A stretch of DNA of 64,000 nucleotides from Herbaspirillum sp. SJZ107 (GTDB lineage Bacteria > Pseudomonadota > Gammaproteobacteria > Burkholderiales > Burkholderiaceae_D): the NCBI RefSeq assembly GCF_006715485.1, contig NZ_VFNH01000002.1:186001-250000 (forward strand), given 5' to 3'. Shown piece by piece: positions 7,943 through 17,332 of this stretch (positions are counted from its first letter, which is position 1; each line of letters opens with the position of its first letter). The translations under genes and the position numbers were made by a program. Under the pieces are notes generated by a model. It was not told where the DNA came from. It ran no database searches and saw only the letters and a program-made list of their open reading frames with translations.

Positions 7943-8953
7943 ATGTCGTTTTCGTGTGCCATGACCGGAATGACCGTGAACAGCGAACTCGACCTGCACC
8001 ACGCCGCCAGCAATTGCCCGAATTGCGGCGCCACCGTCTCCGGGCATTTCTGCCACCAGTGTGGCCAGGAAACCGTGCTCCATCCGCCCAGCGCGCGCGA
8101 GTTCATGCACGAGTTCATCGGCCACTACGTGGCACTCGAAGGCAAGCTTTGGAAGTCGCTGGGCGTGTTATTGTTCCGCCCAGGACGCCTGACTCTGGAA
8201 TACATCAATGGACGGCGCGTTCCTTACGTGCAGCCCTTGCGGATGTACCTGACATTCAGCCTGATCTTTTTCGCGGTCTTGAAGTTTTCCATGCATGACG
8301 TCAAATTGCGTGGAGAAGAGAGACCGCAGCATGGTGCGCCGGCGGTTGCCGCGCAGGCGAAGGGCGGCGCCGGGCAGGGCCGGGAAAAGACGGCCGCAGA
8401 GGCTGCCGTCCCGCCCGGCGCCGTGCACGCCAGCAAGACCGACGCCGTGCTCAAGGAAGACAATCCGGGCGAGGTCGGCGAGGTGGCGCGGCGTGCGAGC
8501 GCGTGGGTGAAGCCCCACAATGCGCATATCGCCGACAGGATCGAATATTTCGGCGAGCTGCCGTTTGAAGAAAAAGGCGCGCTGCTGATCGAGTCGTTCT
8601 ATCACTACGCGCCCTATGCGATCTTCTTCATGATGCCGTTCTTCGCGCTGTACCTGAAGGTACTGTACCTGGGTTCCGGGCGGCGCTATGGTGAGCACCT
8701 GCTGTTCGCACTGCACACCAACGCGTTCGCTTTCCTGGCGATGACCCTGATGGTGCTGATACCGGATGGCTTTGGCCTGGTCACCTTCCTGCTGTGGATG
8801 TGGCTGGCGTTTTATCTGCCGGCCGCGATGCGCAAGGTGTATGGCGGCTCGCGCAAGCTCACCGCGCTGCGCTGGCTGGTGCTGATACTGTTGCACCAGC
8901 TGACCATCGGCCTGGCGATTCTCGGCGCAGTGGTATTCGGCGTCTTGCACTGA
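7943..8953 (+). CDS. DUF3667 domain membrane protein with zinc ribbon
   Basis: Inner membrane protein of 336 residues. A zinc-ribbon-like pair of CxxC knuckles (CPNCG and CHQCG) lies within the first 45 residues, followed by the DUF3667 core ([21 protein letters not shown], shown in part). A first hydrophobic segment at about 98-112 and four more between about 215 and 333 flank a charged, Ala/Gly-rich soluble loop (about 120-200). The function of the family is unknown. Start choice is uncertain: ATGs at 7943, 7961 and 7970 are all in frame and none has a strong ribosome binding site. Confidence 0.85.
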   Translation: MSFSCAMTGMTVNSELDLHHAASNCPNCGATVSGHFCHQCGQETVLHPPSAREFMHEFIGHYVALEGKLWKSLGVLLFRPGRLTLEYINGRRVPYVQPLRMYLTFSLIFFAVLKFSMHDVKLRGEERPQHGAPAVAAQAKGGAGQGREKTAAEAAVPPGAVHASKTDAVLKEDNPGEVGEVARRASAWVKPHNAHIADRIEYFGELPFEEKGALLIESFYHYAPYAIFFMMPFFALYLKVLYLGSGRRYGEHLLFALHTNAFAFLAMTLMVLIPDGFGLVTFLLWMWLAFYLPAAMRKVYGGSRKLTALRWLVLILLHQLTIGLAILGAVVFGVLH

Positions 8954-8966
8954 ACGACGGACGCCC

Positions 8967-9012
8967 TTGCCGGAATCCGGTTCGCCCAACTATACTGTGC
9001 TTTTGTACAGTG
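8967..9012 (+). promoter_or_regulatory. SOS-controlled promoter of nadK-recN (LexA box)
   Basis: TTGCCG at 8967-8972 and TATACT at 8991-8996 (18-base spacing) form a sigma70 promoter. Over its -10 box lies TACTGTGCTTTTGTACAGTG at 8993-9012, which fits the LexA consensus CTGT-N8-ACAG exactly. Binding of LexA here would block transcription until DNA damage. recN is a classic SOS gene, and nadK precedes it in the same transcript. Confidence 0.9.
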
Positions 9013-9091
9013 ATGGCTGAGTTGCGATATAGCAGAAGCCGAACGAATCGGTTAATCTTCTGTGTCTCTACCACCTGCTGCCGAGAACCGT

Positions 9092-9994
9092 ATGCCCGTA
9101 CCGCCTGAATCGCAACAAACCATCGCGCTGGTCGTACGGCAAAATACCGCCGGCATCGACGAGCCGGTGCGGGCCATCGTCGACTTCCTGCGCGACGGCG
9201 GTTATCGTCCCGTGCTCGAAGCCGATACCGCCAGCTACGTGGAAGTGCCCGGCGTGGACGCCATGACGGTGGAAGAATTCGGCGCGCAGGCCTGCGCCGT
9301 CATCGTGATCGGCGGCGACGGCACCATGCTCGGCATCGCGCGCCGCCTGGCGGGTTACAAGATTCCCCTCATCGGCATCAACCAGGGCCGCCTGGGCTTC
9401 ATCACCGACATCCCGATCGAGCGCATGCTGCCCGCGCTCGGCGAGATCCTGAGCGGCAAGGCCAAGGCCGAGGAGCGCACGCTGCTGGAGGCGCGTGTGG
9501 TGCGCGACGGCGTGCAAATCCATTGCTCGGTCGCGGTCAACGACGTGGTGGTGGCGCGCGGCACCGGCGCCGGCATGGCCGAACTCAAGGTCACGGTGGA
9601 TGGCGCCTTCATGTACAACCAGCGCTCGGACGGCCTGATCATTTCCACGCCGACCGGCTCCACCGCCTACGCGCTGTCGGCCGGCGGCCCGCTGCTGCAT
9701 CCGACGCTGGCCGGCATCGTGCTGGTGCCGATCGCGCCGCACGCGCTGTCCAACCGCCCGATCGTGGTGCCGGACACCAGCGACATCGTGGTCGAAATCG
9801 TCAACGGGCGCGACATCAGCGTCAACTTCGACATGCAGACGTTTACGAGCCTGCAGCACGGCGACCAGATCATGATTTCGCGCTCGCCGAACACCATCAC
9901 CTTCCTGCATCCGGAAGGGTGGAGCTACTACCACACGCTGCGCGAAAAGCTGCACTGGAACGAATACCCGTCCAGCGACGGCAAGCTCAAATAA
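9092..9994 (+). CDS. nadK: NAD kinase
   Basis: Cytoplasmic enzyme that phosphorylates NAD to NADP with ATP. The 300 residues include the diagnostic GGDGT motif ([10 protein letters not shown]) and the NE/D-type region GRLGFITDI, plus the [15 protein letters not shown] block (here [16 protein letters not shown]). The ATG at 9092 gives a normal length; a GTG at 9062 would add ten residues. It lies between a LexA-controlled promoter and recN (32-base gap), so NADP supply may be raised as part of the SOS response. In many betaproteobacteria hrcA sits just upstream; it is not here. Confidence 0.95.
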   Translation: MPVPPESQQTIALVVRQNTAGIDEPVRAIVDFLRDGGYRPVLEADTASYVEVPGVDAMTVEEFGAQACAVIVIGGDGTMLGIARRLAGYKIPLIGINQGRLGFITDIPIERMLPALGEILSGKAKAEERTLLEARVVRDGVQIHCSVAVNDVVVARGTGAGMAELKVTVDGAFMYNQRSDGLIISTPTGSTAYALSAGGPLLHPTLAGIVLVPIAPHALSNRPIVVPDTSDIVVEIVNGRDISVNFDMQTFTSLQHGDQIMISRSPNTITFLHPEGWSYYHTLREKLHWNEYPSSDGKLK

Positions 9995-10026
9995 TCCGAT
10001 CCAACTCCCTGGAGACACGTTCTTTC

Positions 10027-11691
10027 ATGTTGCGTCTACTTTCCATCCGCGACTTCGTCATCGTCGACACGATCGAGCTCGAGTTCTCGAATGGCTTTTC
10101 GGTATTCACCGGCGAGACCGGCGCCGGCAAGTCCATCCTGATCGACGCGCTGCAGCTGGCGCTCGGCGGGCGCGGAGACGCGAGCATGGTGCGCGAAGGC
10201 GCGGCCAAGGCCGACATCAGCGCCGACTTCGCCCTGACGCCGGCCGCCAGCAGCTGGCTCGAGCAGAACGAATTCAGGGTCGAGGAGGGCGGCGCGCTGC
10301 TGCGCCGCGTGATCGACAATGCCGGCCGCTCCAAGGCCTACATCAACGGCAGCGCCGCCACCGCCAGCCAGCTGCGCGAGCTGGGCGAACTGCTGGTCGA
10401 CATCCACGGCCAGCACGCGCACCAGTCGCTGCTCAAGGGGGATGCCCAGCGCGCGCTGCTCGACAACCAGGTGGCGGTGCGCGATCCGATCGCCAGCGCC
10501 CAGGTGCAACTGGTCGCCAGCACCTACAAAGCGTGGCGGGCGCTGGCGCGCCAGCGCGAGGAATACGAAACCAATGCCAAGAACGTGCTGCTGGAACGCG
10601 AGCGCCTCGAGTGGCAGGTCGGCGAGCTGGATAAACTCGCGGTCAAGCCGGGCGAATGGGTCGAGATCTCCAATGAACACAGCCGCCTGTCGCATGCCGC
10701 CAGCCTGATCGAAGGCGCGCAGGAAGCGCTGAACGCGATCTCCGAATCCGAGCAGCCGATCCTGTCGCAGCTGTCCTCGCTGAACCAGAAGCTGACCAAG
10801 CTGGTCGACGTCGATGCCGGCCTGCAGGCCGTGCTCGACTGCATGGAGCCGGCGCGCATCCAGTTGCAGGAAGCCGTGTACGCCTTGAACAATTACGTCG
10901 ACAAGGTCGAACTCGACCCCGAGCGCCTGGCCCAGGTCGACGCGCGCATGGATGCGATCCACAGCACCGCGCGCAAGTTCCGCGTCACGCCCGAGGACCT
11001 GCCGGAAGAGCACGCCCAGCTGAAGGCCAAGCTGAAGCAGCTGGCCGACGCCAGCGACGTCGAAGGCCTGCGCCGCCAGGAAGAAAAAGCCAGGGGCGTG
11101 TACATGGAGGCGGCGCGCACGCTGTCGGCCACGCGCGCGCAAGCGGCCCAGCGCCTGTCGTCGCAGGTGTCGGAAGCGATGCAGGAACTGTCGATGAGCG
11201 GCGGCCGCTTCGTGGTCGGGCTGAATCCGTGCGAACCGGCGGCCTACGGCCTGGAACAGGTCGAATTCCTGGTGGCCGGCCACGCCGGCGTGGTGCCGCG
11301 TCCGCTGGCGAAAGTCGCCTCGGGCGGCGAACTGGCGCGTATCTCTCTGGCCATTTCCGTGATCACCGCCAACGCGACCACGGTGCCGACCCTGATCTTC
11401 GACGAGGTCGACACTGGTATCGGCGGCGGCGTCGCGGAAGTCGTCGGACGCCTGCTGAAGCGCCTCGGCCAGAGCCGCCAGGTACTGTGCGTGACCCACC
11501 TACCGCAGGTGGCGAGCCAGGCCAACCAGCATTTCCAGGTGGCCAAGGGCACTGTCGACGGCGGCAAGACCGTGTCGCGCATCGACGTGCTGGACACCAA
11601 GGCGCGCGTGGAAGAGGTGGCGCGCATGCTGGGCGGGATCGAGATCACCGAGACGACGCGCAAGCATGCGCGCGAGTTGCTCGCGTCCTGA
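10027..11691 (+). CDS. recN: DNA repair protein RecN
   Basis: SMC-like ATPase of 554 residues (E. coli RecN 553) acting on double-strand break ends in RecA-dependent repair. Walker A is at residues 29-36 (GETGAGKS), a long coiled-coil-rich middle runs to about residue 400, the ABC signature region is VASGGELARISLA, and Walker B is TLIFDEVDTGIGG at about residue 460. The ATG at 10027 matches the family start (MLRLLSIRDFVIVD). Being second behind a LexA-box promoter agrees with its known SOS induction. A palindromic repeat follows the stop. Confidence 0.97.
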   Translation: MLRLLSIRDFVIVDTIELEFSNGFSVFTGETGAGKSILIDALQLALGGRGDASMVREGAAKADISADFALTPAASSWLEQNEFRVEEGGALLRRVIDNAGRSKAYINGSAATASQLRELGELLVDIHGQHAHQSLLKGDAQRALLDNQVAVRDPIASAQVQLVASTYKAWRALARQREEYETNAKNVLLERERLEWQVGELDKLAVKPGEWVEISNEHSRLSHAASLIEGAQEALNAISESEQPILSQLSSLNQKLTKLVDVDAGLQAVLDCMEPARIQLQEAVYALNNYVDKVELDPERLAQVDARMDAIHSTARKFRVTPEDLPEEHAQLKAKLKQLADASDVEGLRRQEEKARGVYMEAARTLSATRAQAAQRLSSQVSEAMQELSMSGGRFVVGLNPCEPAAYGLEQVEFLVAGHAGVVPRPLAKVASGGELARISLAISVITANATTVPTLIFDEVDTGIGGGVAEVVGRLLKRLGQSRQVLCVTHLPQVASQANQHFQVAKGTVDGGKTVSRIDVLDTKARVEEVARMLGGIEITETTRKHARELLAS

Positions 11692-11695
11692 ACGT

Positions 11696-11723
11696 CGTCG
11701 TCCCTGCCTTCGCAGGGGCGACG
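11696..11723. repeat. Palindromic intergenic repeat, copy B
   Basis: CGTCGTCCCTGC at 11696-11707 and GCAGGGGCGACG at 11712-11723 pair with one G-T mismatch around a CTTC loop, immediately after recN. It shares its core with the elements at 4044-4077 and 28437-28462. There is no T-run, so it is a weak terminator at best. Confidence 0.7.
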
Positions 11724-11793
11724 CAGGCTGCTTACCCACAGTGGCTATCGCATCGATCGTAAATATCTAATCGGCCGTTATGCAATGCCAATT

Positions 11794-11799
11794 TATAAT
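11794..11799 (+). promoter_or_regulatory. -10 box of hemH
   Basis: A consensus TATAAT lies within the small palindrome TGCCA-atttataa-TGGCA. The -35 region is poor. Transcription would begin near 11806, which places the in-frame ATGs at 11780 and 11798 outside the message and supports the hemH start at 11828. Confidence 0.5.
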
Positions 11800-11827
11800 G
11801 GCATTCCCCAGCATCCACGTCCGATCC

Positions 11828-12931
11828 ATGCCTTTTCGTAAAGAACCATCCCACCAGCACGGCACCATCGCCAAGCACGCCATCGTGCTCGTCAACCTCG
11901 GCACGCCCGATGCGCCCACCCGCAAGGCGGTGCGCCGCTACCTGAAGCAATTCCTGTCCGATCCGCGCGTGGTCGAGATCCCGCGCGCCGTGTGGAAGCT
12001 GATCCTGCACCTGGCGATCCTGCCGTTCCGCTCCGGCGCCTCGGCCAAGAAGTACGAGACCATCTGGATGCGCGAAGGCTCGCCGCTCAAGGTGTACACG
12101 GAACGCCAGGCCACGCTGCTGCAGAAGATGCTGGCCACGCGCGGCCACCAGGACGTGGAAGTGGCGATGGCGATGCGCTACGGCTCGCCTGCGCTGGCGG
12201 ACGTGCTGGAGGATCTGAAGGCGCGCGGCTGCGAGCGCATCGTGGTGCTGCCGGCCTACCCGCAGTATTCGGGCACGACCACGGCCTCGGTGTGGGATGC
12301 CGTGTTCGATCACTACAAGCAGGTGCGCAATGTCCCCGAGCTGCGCCTGGTACGCAACTACCACGACCACGAGGGCTATATCGAGGCGCTGGCCAAATCG
12401 GTGGAAGCCTATTGGGAAGCGCATGGCCGCGGCGAGAAACTGCTGATGAGTTTCCATGGCGTGCCCAAGCGTACCCTGCAGCTGGGCGACCATTATCACT
12501 GCGAATGCCACAAGACCGCGCGCCTGCTGGCGGCGCGCCTGGGCCTGGGGCCGGACCAGTACCTGGTCACCTTCCAGTCGCGCTTCGGCCGCGCCGAGTG
12601 GCTGCAGCCCTATACGGCGCCGACCGTGCAGCAGCTGGCGCGCGACGGCGTGCGCCGCCTGGACGTCATGTGCCCGGGCTTTACCAGCGACTGCCTGGAG
12701 ACGCTGGAAGAGATCAATATGGAAGTGCGCCACGATTTCGAATCGAACGGCGGCCAGGAATACCACTACATTCCCTGCCTGAACGACAGCCCGGACTGGA
12801 TCACCGGGCTAGCCGAAGTCGCCGAACAGCACCTGATCGGCTGGCCGACCATCCTCACGCCGGCGCAGCAGGCGACGCAGAAGCGCGATGCCCAGATCGG
12901 GCGCGAGTACGCGCACACGCTGGGCGCCTGA
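11828..12931 (+). CDS. hemH: Ferrochelatase
   Basis: Membrane-associated enzyme that inserts ferrous iron into protoporphyrin IX, the last step of protoheme synthesis. The 367-residue protein shows VLVNLGTPDAPT near the start, the conserved YPQYSGTTTASVWDAV block, SFHGVPKRT with the catalytic histidine, and the C-terminal VMCPGFTSDCLETLEEI block, whose glutamate is conserved. The start at 11828 follows from the position of the TATAAT at 11794. It sits between recN and the grpE-dnaK locus, as in other Burkholderiales. Confidence 0.96.
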   Translation: MPFRKEPSHQHGTIAKHAIVLVNLGTPDAPTRKAVRRYLKQFLSDPRVVEIPRAVWKLILHLAILPFRSGASAKKYETIWMREGSPLKVYTERQATLLQKMLATRGHQDVEVAMAMRYGSPALADVLEDLKARGCERIVVLPAYPQYSGTTTASVWDAVFDHYKQVRNVPELRLVRNYHDHEGYIEALAKSVEAYWEAHGRGEKLLMSFHGVPKRTLQLGDHYHCECHKTARLLAARLGLGPDQYLVTFQSRFGRAEWLQPYTAPTVQQLARDGVRRLDVMCPGFTSDCLETLEEINMEVRHDFESNGGQEYHYIPCLNDSPDWITGLAEVAEQHLIGWPTILTPAQQATQKRDAQIGREYAHTLGA

Positions 12932-12945
12932 GCGGCAACGGATGC

Positions 12946-12988
12946 ATGGCCTTGATCGTGGGTGCGCCGTGCCCACGAATAAGGCCAT
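12946..12988. terminator. Long hairpin between convergent genes
   Basis: Arms 12946-12962 and 12972-12988 (ATGGCCTTGATCGTGGG against a partner differing at two positions) form a 17-base stem with a nine-base loop. It lies 14 bases after hemH and just beyond the stop of the convergent small open reading frame at 13004-13111. There is no clear T-run, so it may be a bidirectional 3' end structure rather than a classical terminator. Confidence 0.5.
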
Positions 12989-13003
12989 TGCCTCGACAAG
13001 CTG

Positions 13004-13111
13004 TTAGAATGGCACGTTTTGTGGCGCCGATCCAAGCTCGGCCAGGCAGATCACTGCCATCGCCAGCAGGGTGTAGATCACGACGGCGCCGCTTATCAGA
13101 TGCAATCTCAT
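13004..13111 (-). CDS. Possible 35-residue single-pass membrane protein
   Basis: A short frame begins MRLHLISGAVVIYTLL and continues with a hydrophobic stretch to about residue 24 (AMAVICLAEL), followed by a short polar tail ending NVPF. The layout is that of a small single-span inner membrane protein. GGGGGA stands five bases before the ATG, a usable ribosome binding site. It converges on hemH and a long hairpin lies between the two stops. I do not recognise a family. The combination of ribosome site, transmembrane pattern and 3' hairpin makes it worth keeping, but no homology supports it. Confidence 0.42.
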   Translation of the reverse strand: MRLHLISGAVVIYTLLAMAVICLAELGSAPQNVPF

Positions 13112-13272
13112 GATTGTCCCCCATGGTTCCACGCCGCCCGGCGGCCATATGATGCAGGATTAATGTGTCTAGGAAACATGGTAGAACGGAAAGCTGATGA
13201 AGGATTCTGCTGCCTGGTAAATCTTGTAACAAATAACGACAAGCACGCCACGATGTGAATCGCGCAATTCCC

Positions 13273-13300
13273 CTTGAAAATGTAGGAGATTGCCTCATAT
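13273..13300 (+). promoter_or_regulatory. Sigma32 heat-shock promoter of grpE
   Basis: CTTGAAA at 13273-13279 and CCTCATAT at 13293-13300 are separated by 13 bases, close to the RpoH consensus (CTTGAAA, 13-17 bases, CCCCATNT). No CIRCE element is visible, so heat control here is by RpoH rather than HrcA. Confidence 0.85.
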
Positions 13301-13368
13301 GGGTGCCAGCGTGACCAGCAGTCATTCACTAACAATCAGCCAAGTCCTTGATTCCAGGAGTTTTTTCG

Positions 13369-13914
13369 ATGCAAGACCAAGAAAACCAAGACGTGAGCAA
13401 CCAACCGGACGCCGACGCAGCCGCTCAGGCAACCCAGGCCGCGCCTTCCGCGGAGCCCAGCCTCGAAGAACAGCTGAGCGCTACCGAAGCCAAGCTGGCC
13501 GAGATGCACGATGCGTTCATGCGTGCCAAGGCCGATGGCGAAAACATCCGCCGCCGTGCCCAGGAAGACGTGAGCAAGGCGCATAAATTCGCGATCGAGA
13601 GCTTTGCCGAAGCCATGGTGCCGGTGCGTGACAGCCTCGAGATGGCACTGAAAGTCGAAGCGCCGACGGTGGACTCCATCAAGGAAGGCGTCGAGATGAC
13701 CCTCAAGCAGCTCACCACTGCATTCGAAAAGAATCGTCTGGTCGAAGTGATGCCGCAGGCGGGCGACAAGCTCGACCCGAACAAGCACCAGGCCGTCGCC
13801 GTGGTCCCGTCCGAACAGGAAGCGGGCACCGTGGTTACCGTGCTGCAGAAGGGCTACATGATCGCCGACCGCCTGCTGCGTCCGGCCATCGTGACTGCTG
13901 CGGCGCCGAAATAA
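13369..13914 (+). CDS. grpE: Nucleotide exchange factor GrpE
   Basis: Cytoplasmic co-chaperone of 181 residues that releases ADP from DnaK. A disordered acidic, Gln/Ala-rich N-terminus (about 1-35) precedes the long dimeric coiled-coil helix ([18 protein letters not shown]) and the C-terminal beta-domain with [24 protein letters not shown] at 13356-13360 with eight-base spacing fixes the ATG at 13369. It is transcribed from the sigma32 promoter at 13273 and is followed, 93 bases on, by dnaK, which has a sigma32 promoter of its own. Confidence 0.96.
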   Translation: MQDQENQDVSNQPDADAAAQATQAAPSAEPSLEEQLSATEAKLAEMHDAFMRAKADGENIRRRAQEDVSKAHKFAIESFAEAMVPVRDSLEMALKVEAPTVDSIKEGVEMTLKQLTTAFEKNRLVEVMPQAGDKLDPNKHQAVAVVPSEQEAGTVVTVLQKGYMIADRLLRPAIVTAAAPK

Positions 13915-13939
13915 ATGTTGCACAGGAGCTGAACAAGCT

Positions 13940-13967
13940 CTTGAAAGCAAGCGTTATTTCCCTATAT
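13940..13967 (+). promoter_or_regulatory. Second sigma32 promoter, directly before dnaK
   Basis: CTTGAAA at 13940-13946 and CCCTATAT at 13960-13967, again with a 13-base spacer, lie in the grpE-dnaK gap. This would boost dnaK over grpE during heat shock. Confidence 0.8.
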
Positions 13968-14007
13968 TCGACACATCTGAAAACTGAGTACTAAAAAGGA
14001 AAATATT

Positions 14008-15951
14008 ATGGGCAGAATTATCGGTATCGACCTGGGCACGACCAACTCCTGCGTAGCCATCATGGAGAACGGCCAGCCGAAGGTTATCGAGAATGCGGAA
14101 GGCGCCCGTACTACGCCTTCGATCATCGCTTATCAGGAAGATGGCGAGATCCTGGTTGGCGCGCCGGCGAAACGCCAGGCGGTCACCAACCCGAAGAACA
14201 CCCTGTTCGCCGTCAAGCGTCTGATCGGCCGTAAATTCGACGAGAAAGAAGTCCAGAAGGACATCGGCCTGATGCCGTACGCGATCGTCAAGGCCGACAA
14301 TGGCGACGCCTGGATCGGCGTGCGCGACAAGAAACTGGCGGCACAGCAGGTGTCGGCCGAAGTCCTGCGCAAGATGAAGAAGACCGCCGAAGACTACCTC
14401 GGCGAAGAAGTGACCGAAGCCGTGATCACCGTGCCGGCCTACTTCAACGACTCGCAGCGCCAGGCAACCAAGGATGCCGGCCGCATCGCCGGCCTGGACG
14501 TCAAGCGCATCATCAACGAGCCGACCGCGGCTGCGCTGGCATTCGGCCTGGACAAGACCGACAAGGGCGACCGCAAGATCGCCGTGTATGACCTCGGCGG
14601 CGGCACCTTCGACGTGTCGATCATCGAGATCGCCGACGTCGAAGGCGAAAAGCAGTTCGAAGTGCTGTCGACCAACGGCGACACCTTCCTGGGCGGCGAA
14701 GACTTCGACCAGCGCGTCATCGACTACATCATCGACGAGTTCAAGAAAATCAACGGCCTCGACCTGTCGAAAGACCCGATCGCCCTGCAGCGCATCAAGG
14801 CCTCGGCCGAGCGCGCGAAGATCGAACTGTCGTCGTCGCAGCAGACCGAGATCAACGAGCCGTACATCGCGATGGCCAACGGCGCCCCGGTCCACCTGAA
14901 CCTGAAGATCACCCGCGCCAAGCTGGAAGCGCTGGTCGAGGAACTGATCGCCAAGACCATCGAGCCGTGCCGCATCGCCATCAAGGATGCCGGCGTCAAG
15001 GTTTCGGACATCGACGACATCATCCTGGTCGGCGGCATGACCCGTATGCCGAAGGTGCAGGAAAAAGTGAAGGAGTTCTTCGGCAAGGATCCGCGCAAGG
15101 ACGTCAACCCGGACGAGGCTGTCGCTGTCGGCGCCGCCATCCAGGGTTCGGTCCTGTCGGGCGAGCGCAAGGACCTGCTGCTGCTGGACGTGACCCCGCT
15201 GTCGCTGGGTATCGAAACCCTGGGCGGCGTGATGACCAAGATGATCCAGAAGAACACCACGATCCCGACCAAGTTCTCGCAGGTGTTCTCGACCGCCGAC
15301 GACAACCAGCCGGCCGTGACCATCAAGGTGTACCAGGGCGAGCGTGAAATCGCCGCCGGCAACAAGGGCCTGGGTGAATTCAACCTGGAAGGCATCCCGC
15401 CGGCAGCACGCGGCACCCCGCAGATCGAAGTGACCTTCGACATCGACGCCAACGGCATCCTGCACGTCGGCGCGAAAGACAAGGCCACCGGCAAGGAAAA
15501 CAAGATCACCATCAAGGCCAACTCGGGTCTGTCGGAAGACGAGATCCAGAAGATGGTGAAGGACGCCGAGCTGAACGCGGAAGAAGACAAGAAGGTCAAG
15601 GAACTGGCCGAGTCGCGCAACCAGGCCGACGCGCTGGTCCACTCGACCCGCAAGTCGCTGACCGAGTACGGCGACAAGCTGGAAGGCGGCGAGAAGGAAA
15701 AGATCGAAGCTGCGATCACCGACCTGGAAGCCTCGATCAAGTCGGGCGACAAGGCCGACATCGATGCCAAGGTTGCCGCGCTGTCGACCGCTTCGCAGAA
15801 GCTGGGCGAGAAGATGTACGCCGACATGCAGGCCCAGCAGGGCGGTGCCGCGGGTGGCCAGCCGGGTGCTGACGCCGGTGCCGGCGCTGGCGCCAAGCAG
15901 GACGACGACGTCGTCGACGCCGACTTCAAGGAAGTCAAAGACGCCAAGTAA
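14008..15951 (+). CDS. dnaK: Chaperone DnaK (Hsp70)
   Basis: ATP-dependent chaperone of 647 residues. The nucleotide-binding domain opens with [19 protein letters not shown] and contains [15 protein letters not shown] and [16 protein letters not shown]. The hydrophobic linker [16 protein letters not shown] leads to the substrate-binding beta-sandwich and helical lid, then a Gly/Ala-rich tail ending [11 protein letters not shown], the usual bacterial C-terminal acidic motif. AAAAGGAAA precedes the ATG. It works with GrpE upstream and DnaJ downstream; two stacked hairpins separate it from dnaJ. Confidence 0.99.
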   Translation: MGRIIGIDLGTTNSCVAIMENGQPKVIENAEGARTTPSIIAYQEDGEILVGAPAKRQAVTNPKNTLFAVKRLIGRKFDEKEVQKDIGLMPYAIVKADNGDAWIGVRDKKLAAQQVSAEVLRKMKKTAEDYLGEEVTEAVITVPAYFNDSQRQATKDAGRIAGLDVKRIINEPTAAALAFGLDKTDKGDRKIAVYDLGGGTFDVSIIEIADVEGEKQFEVLSTNGDTFLGGEDFDQRVIDYIIDEFKKINGLDLSKDPIALQRIKASAERAKIELSSSQQTEINEPYIAMANGAPVHLNLKITRAKLEALVEELIAKTIEPCRIAIKDAGVKVSDIDDIILVGGMTRMPKVQEKVKEFFGKDPRKDVNPDEAVAVGAAIQGSVLSGERKDLLLLDVTPLSLGIETLGGVMTKMIQKNTTIPTKFSQVFSTADDNQPAVTIKVYQGEREIAAGNKGLGEFNLEGIPPAARGTPQIEVTFDIDANGILHVGAKDKATGKENKITIKANSGLSEDEIQKMVKDAELNAEEDKKVKELAESRNQADALVHSTRKSLTEYGDKLEGGEKEKIEAAITDLEASIKSGDKADIDAKVAALSTASQKLGEKMYADMQAQQGGAAGGQPGADAGAGAGAKQDDDVVDADFKEVKDAK

Positions 15952-15970
15952 TGGTAGGGTGGACGTCTTG

Positions 15971-15995
15971 TCAATCAGTCCCCCGGACTGATTGA
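15971..15995 (+). repeat. Perfect 11-base hairpin after dnaK
   Basis: TCAATCAGTCC-ccc-GGACTGATTGA forms a hairpin 20 bases after the dnaK stop and six bases before the intrinsic terminator. It may protect the dnaK message 3' end or work with the terminator. Confidence 0.7.
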
Positions 15996-16000
15996 CCCCG

Positions 16001-16042
16001 CCGAGCCGATGCGACCCCAGGGGTGCCCGGCTCGGTTTTTTT
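16001..16042 (+). terminator. Intrinsic terminator between dnaK and dnaJ
   Basis: CCGAGCCG at 16001-16008 pairs with CGGCTCGG at 16028-16035, followed by seven Ts. Only 39 bases separate it from dnaJ, so dnaJ probably depends on read-through. Confidence 0.85.
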
Positions 16043-16081
16043 GCATAGATAGTTGAGTAAATAACAGCAAGGTGCCGACAA

Positions 16082-17209
16082 ATGGCAAAGCGTGATTTTT
16101 ACGAGATCCTCGGGGTCGCCAAGGGTGCTTCGGAAGAAGACATCAAGAAGTCGTATCGCAAGCTTGCGATGAAATACCATCCTGACCGCAATCCGGACAA
16201 CAAGGAAGCGGAAGAGAAGTTCAAGGAGGTCAAGGAAGCTTACGAAATGCTGAGCAATCCGGAGAAGCGCGAGGCCTATGACCGCTACGGTCACGCCGGC
16301 GTCGATCCGAACGGCATGGGCGGCGGCGGCTTCGGCGCGGGCGGTTTCGGCGATGCCTTCGGCGACATCTTCGGCGATATCTTCGGCGGCGGCGCCCGTG
16401 GCGGCCGCGGCGGCGGACCCCAGGTCTACCGCGGCGCCGACCTGCGCTACAACCTCGAGATCACGCTGGAGCAGGCAGCCGCCGGCTTCGACACCACGAT
16501 CCGCGTGCCGAGCTGGGACAAGTGCGACACCTGCCACGGCAGCGGCGCCAAGCCGGGCACCCAGCCGGTCACCTGCTCGACCTGCGCCGGCCACGGTCAG
16601 GTGCGCATGCAGCAGGGCTTCTTCTCGATCCAGCAGACCTGCCCGAAGTGCCACGGCAGCGGCAAGATCATCCCGGAACCGTGCGCGGCCTGCGGCGGCG
16701 CCGGACGCATCAAGCGCAACAAGACGCTGGAAGTGAAGATCCCGGCCGGTATCGACAACGGCATGCGCATCCGCTCGTCGGGCAACGGCGAACCGGGCAC
16801 CAACGGCGGGCCGCCGGGCGACCTGTACGTCGAGATCCACATCAAGCCGCACGAAGTGTTCCAGCGCGAAGGCGACGACCTGCACTGCGAGATGCCGATT
16901 TCCTTCGTGAAGGCGGCGCTGGGCGGCGAGATCGAGGTACCGACCCTGGGCGGCAAGGTGTCCTTCACCATCCCCGAAGGCACCCAGACCGGCAAGACCT
17001 TCCGCCTGAAGGGCAAGGGCATCAAGGGCGTGCGTTCGGGATACTCGGGCGACCTGTTCTGCCACGTGGTGGTCGAGACCCCGGTCAAACTGACCGACAA
17101 GCAGAAAGACCTGCTCAAGGAGTTCGAGCGCCTGACCATCGACGGCGGCGCCAAGCACAGCCCGCAAAGCAAGGGCTGGATGGATAAAGTGAAGGACTTC
17201 TTCGAGTAA
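16082..17209 (+). CDS. dnaJ: Chaperone DnaJ (Hsp40)
   Basis: Co-chaperone of 375 residues that delivers substrates to DnaK and stimulates its ATPase. The J domain (about 1-70) carries the HPD motif at residues 33-35 ([10 protein letters not shown]). A Gly/Phe-rich linker follows (about 75-120), then four CxxCxGxG zinc repeats ([32 protein letters not shown]) and the C-terminal substrate domains. AAGGTG stands 10 bases before the ATG. It is a full-length type I DnaJ, last of the heat-shock group. Confidence 0.99.
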   Translation: MAKRDFYEILGVAKGASEEDIKKSYRKLAMKYHPDRNPDNKEAEEKFKEVKEAYEMLSNPEKREAYDRYGHAGVDPNGMGGGGFGAGGFGDAFGDIFGDIFGGGARGGRGGGPQVYRGADLRYNLEITLEQAAAGFDTTIRVPSWDKCDTCHGSGAKPGTQPVTCSTCAGHGQVRMQQGFFSIQQTCPKCHGSGKIIPEPCAACGGAGRIKRNKTLEVKIPAGIDNGMRIRSSGNGEPGTNGGPPGDLYVEIHIKPHEVFQREGDDLHCEMPISFVKAALGGEIEVPTLGGKVSFTIPEGTQTGKTFRLKGKGIKGVRSGYSGDLFCHVVVETPVKLTDKQKDLLKEFERLTIDGGAKHSPQSKGWMDKVKDFFE

Positions 17210-17211
17210 GA

Positions 17212-17271
17212 GGTCCGCGGACCAGAGGTCCATGAGCCGCTGAATGGTGAAAACCTTCGGCGGTTTTTTTT
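17212..17271 (+). terminator. Terminator after dnaJ with preceding palindrome
   Basis: A perfect 12-base palindrome GGTCCGCGGACC stands at 17212-17223. The terminator proper is CCGCTGAA / TTCGGCGG (17237-17244 with 17256-17263, one G-U pair) followed by eight Ts. Confidence 0.82.
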
Positions 17272-17332
17272 ACGTAAAACGTCGTTCCCACCTGGCCGGT
17301 TGCGGTGGGTTCCGTCACACGCTTCCGTAAAG

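Noticed and set aside
6140..8125. A 661-residue version of the PQQ-type dehydrogenase
   Set aside because: The upstream part overlaps the small hydrophilic gene in another frame and has no domain. The signal peptide starts at the ATG at 7438.
7800..9062. hrcA or a CIRCE element near nadK or grpE
   Set aside because: No hrcA-like frame and no TTAGCACTC/GAGTGCTAA pair are visible. The elements seen are a LexA box and sigma32 promoters.
11780..11827. Earlier in-frame starts for hemH
   Set aside because: The ATGs at 11780 and 11798 lie at or before the TATAAT box at 11794-11799, so they should not be in the message.
13019..13258. Plus-strand 79-residue frame in the hemH-grpE gap
   Set aside because: Its composition is irregular (many H, C and W), it lacks a ribosome site, and the minus-strand 35-residue frame with a membrane helix is better supported.
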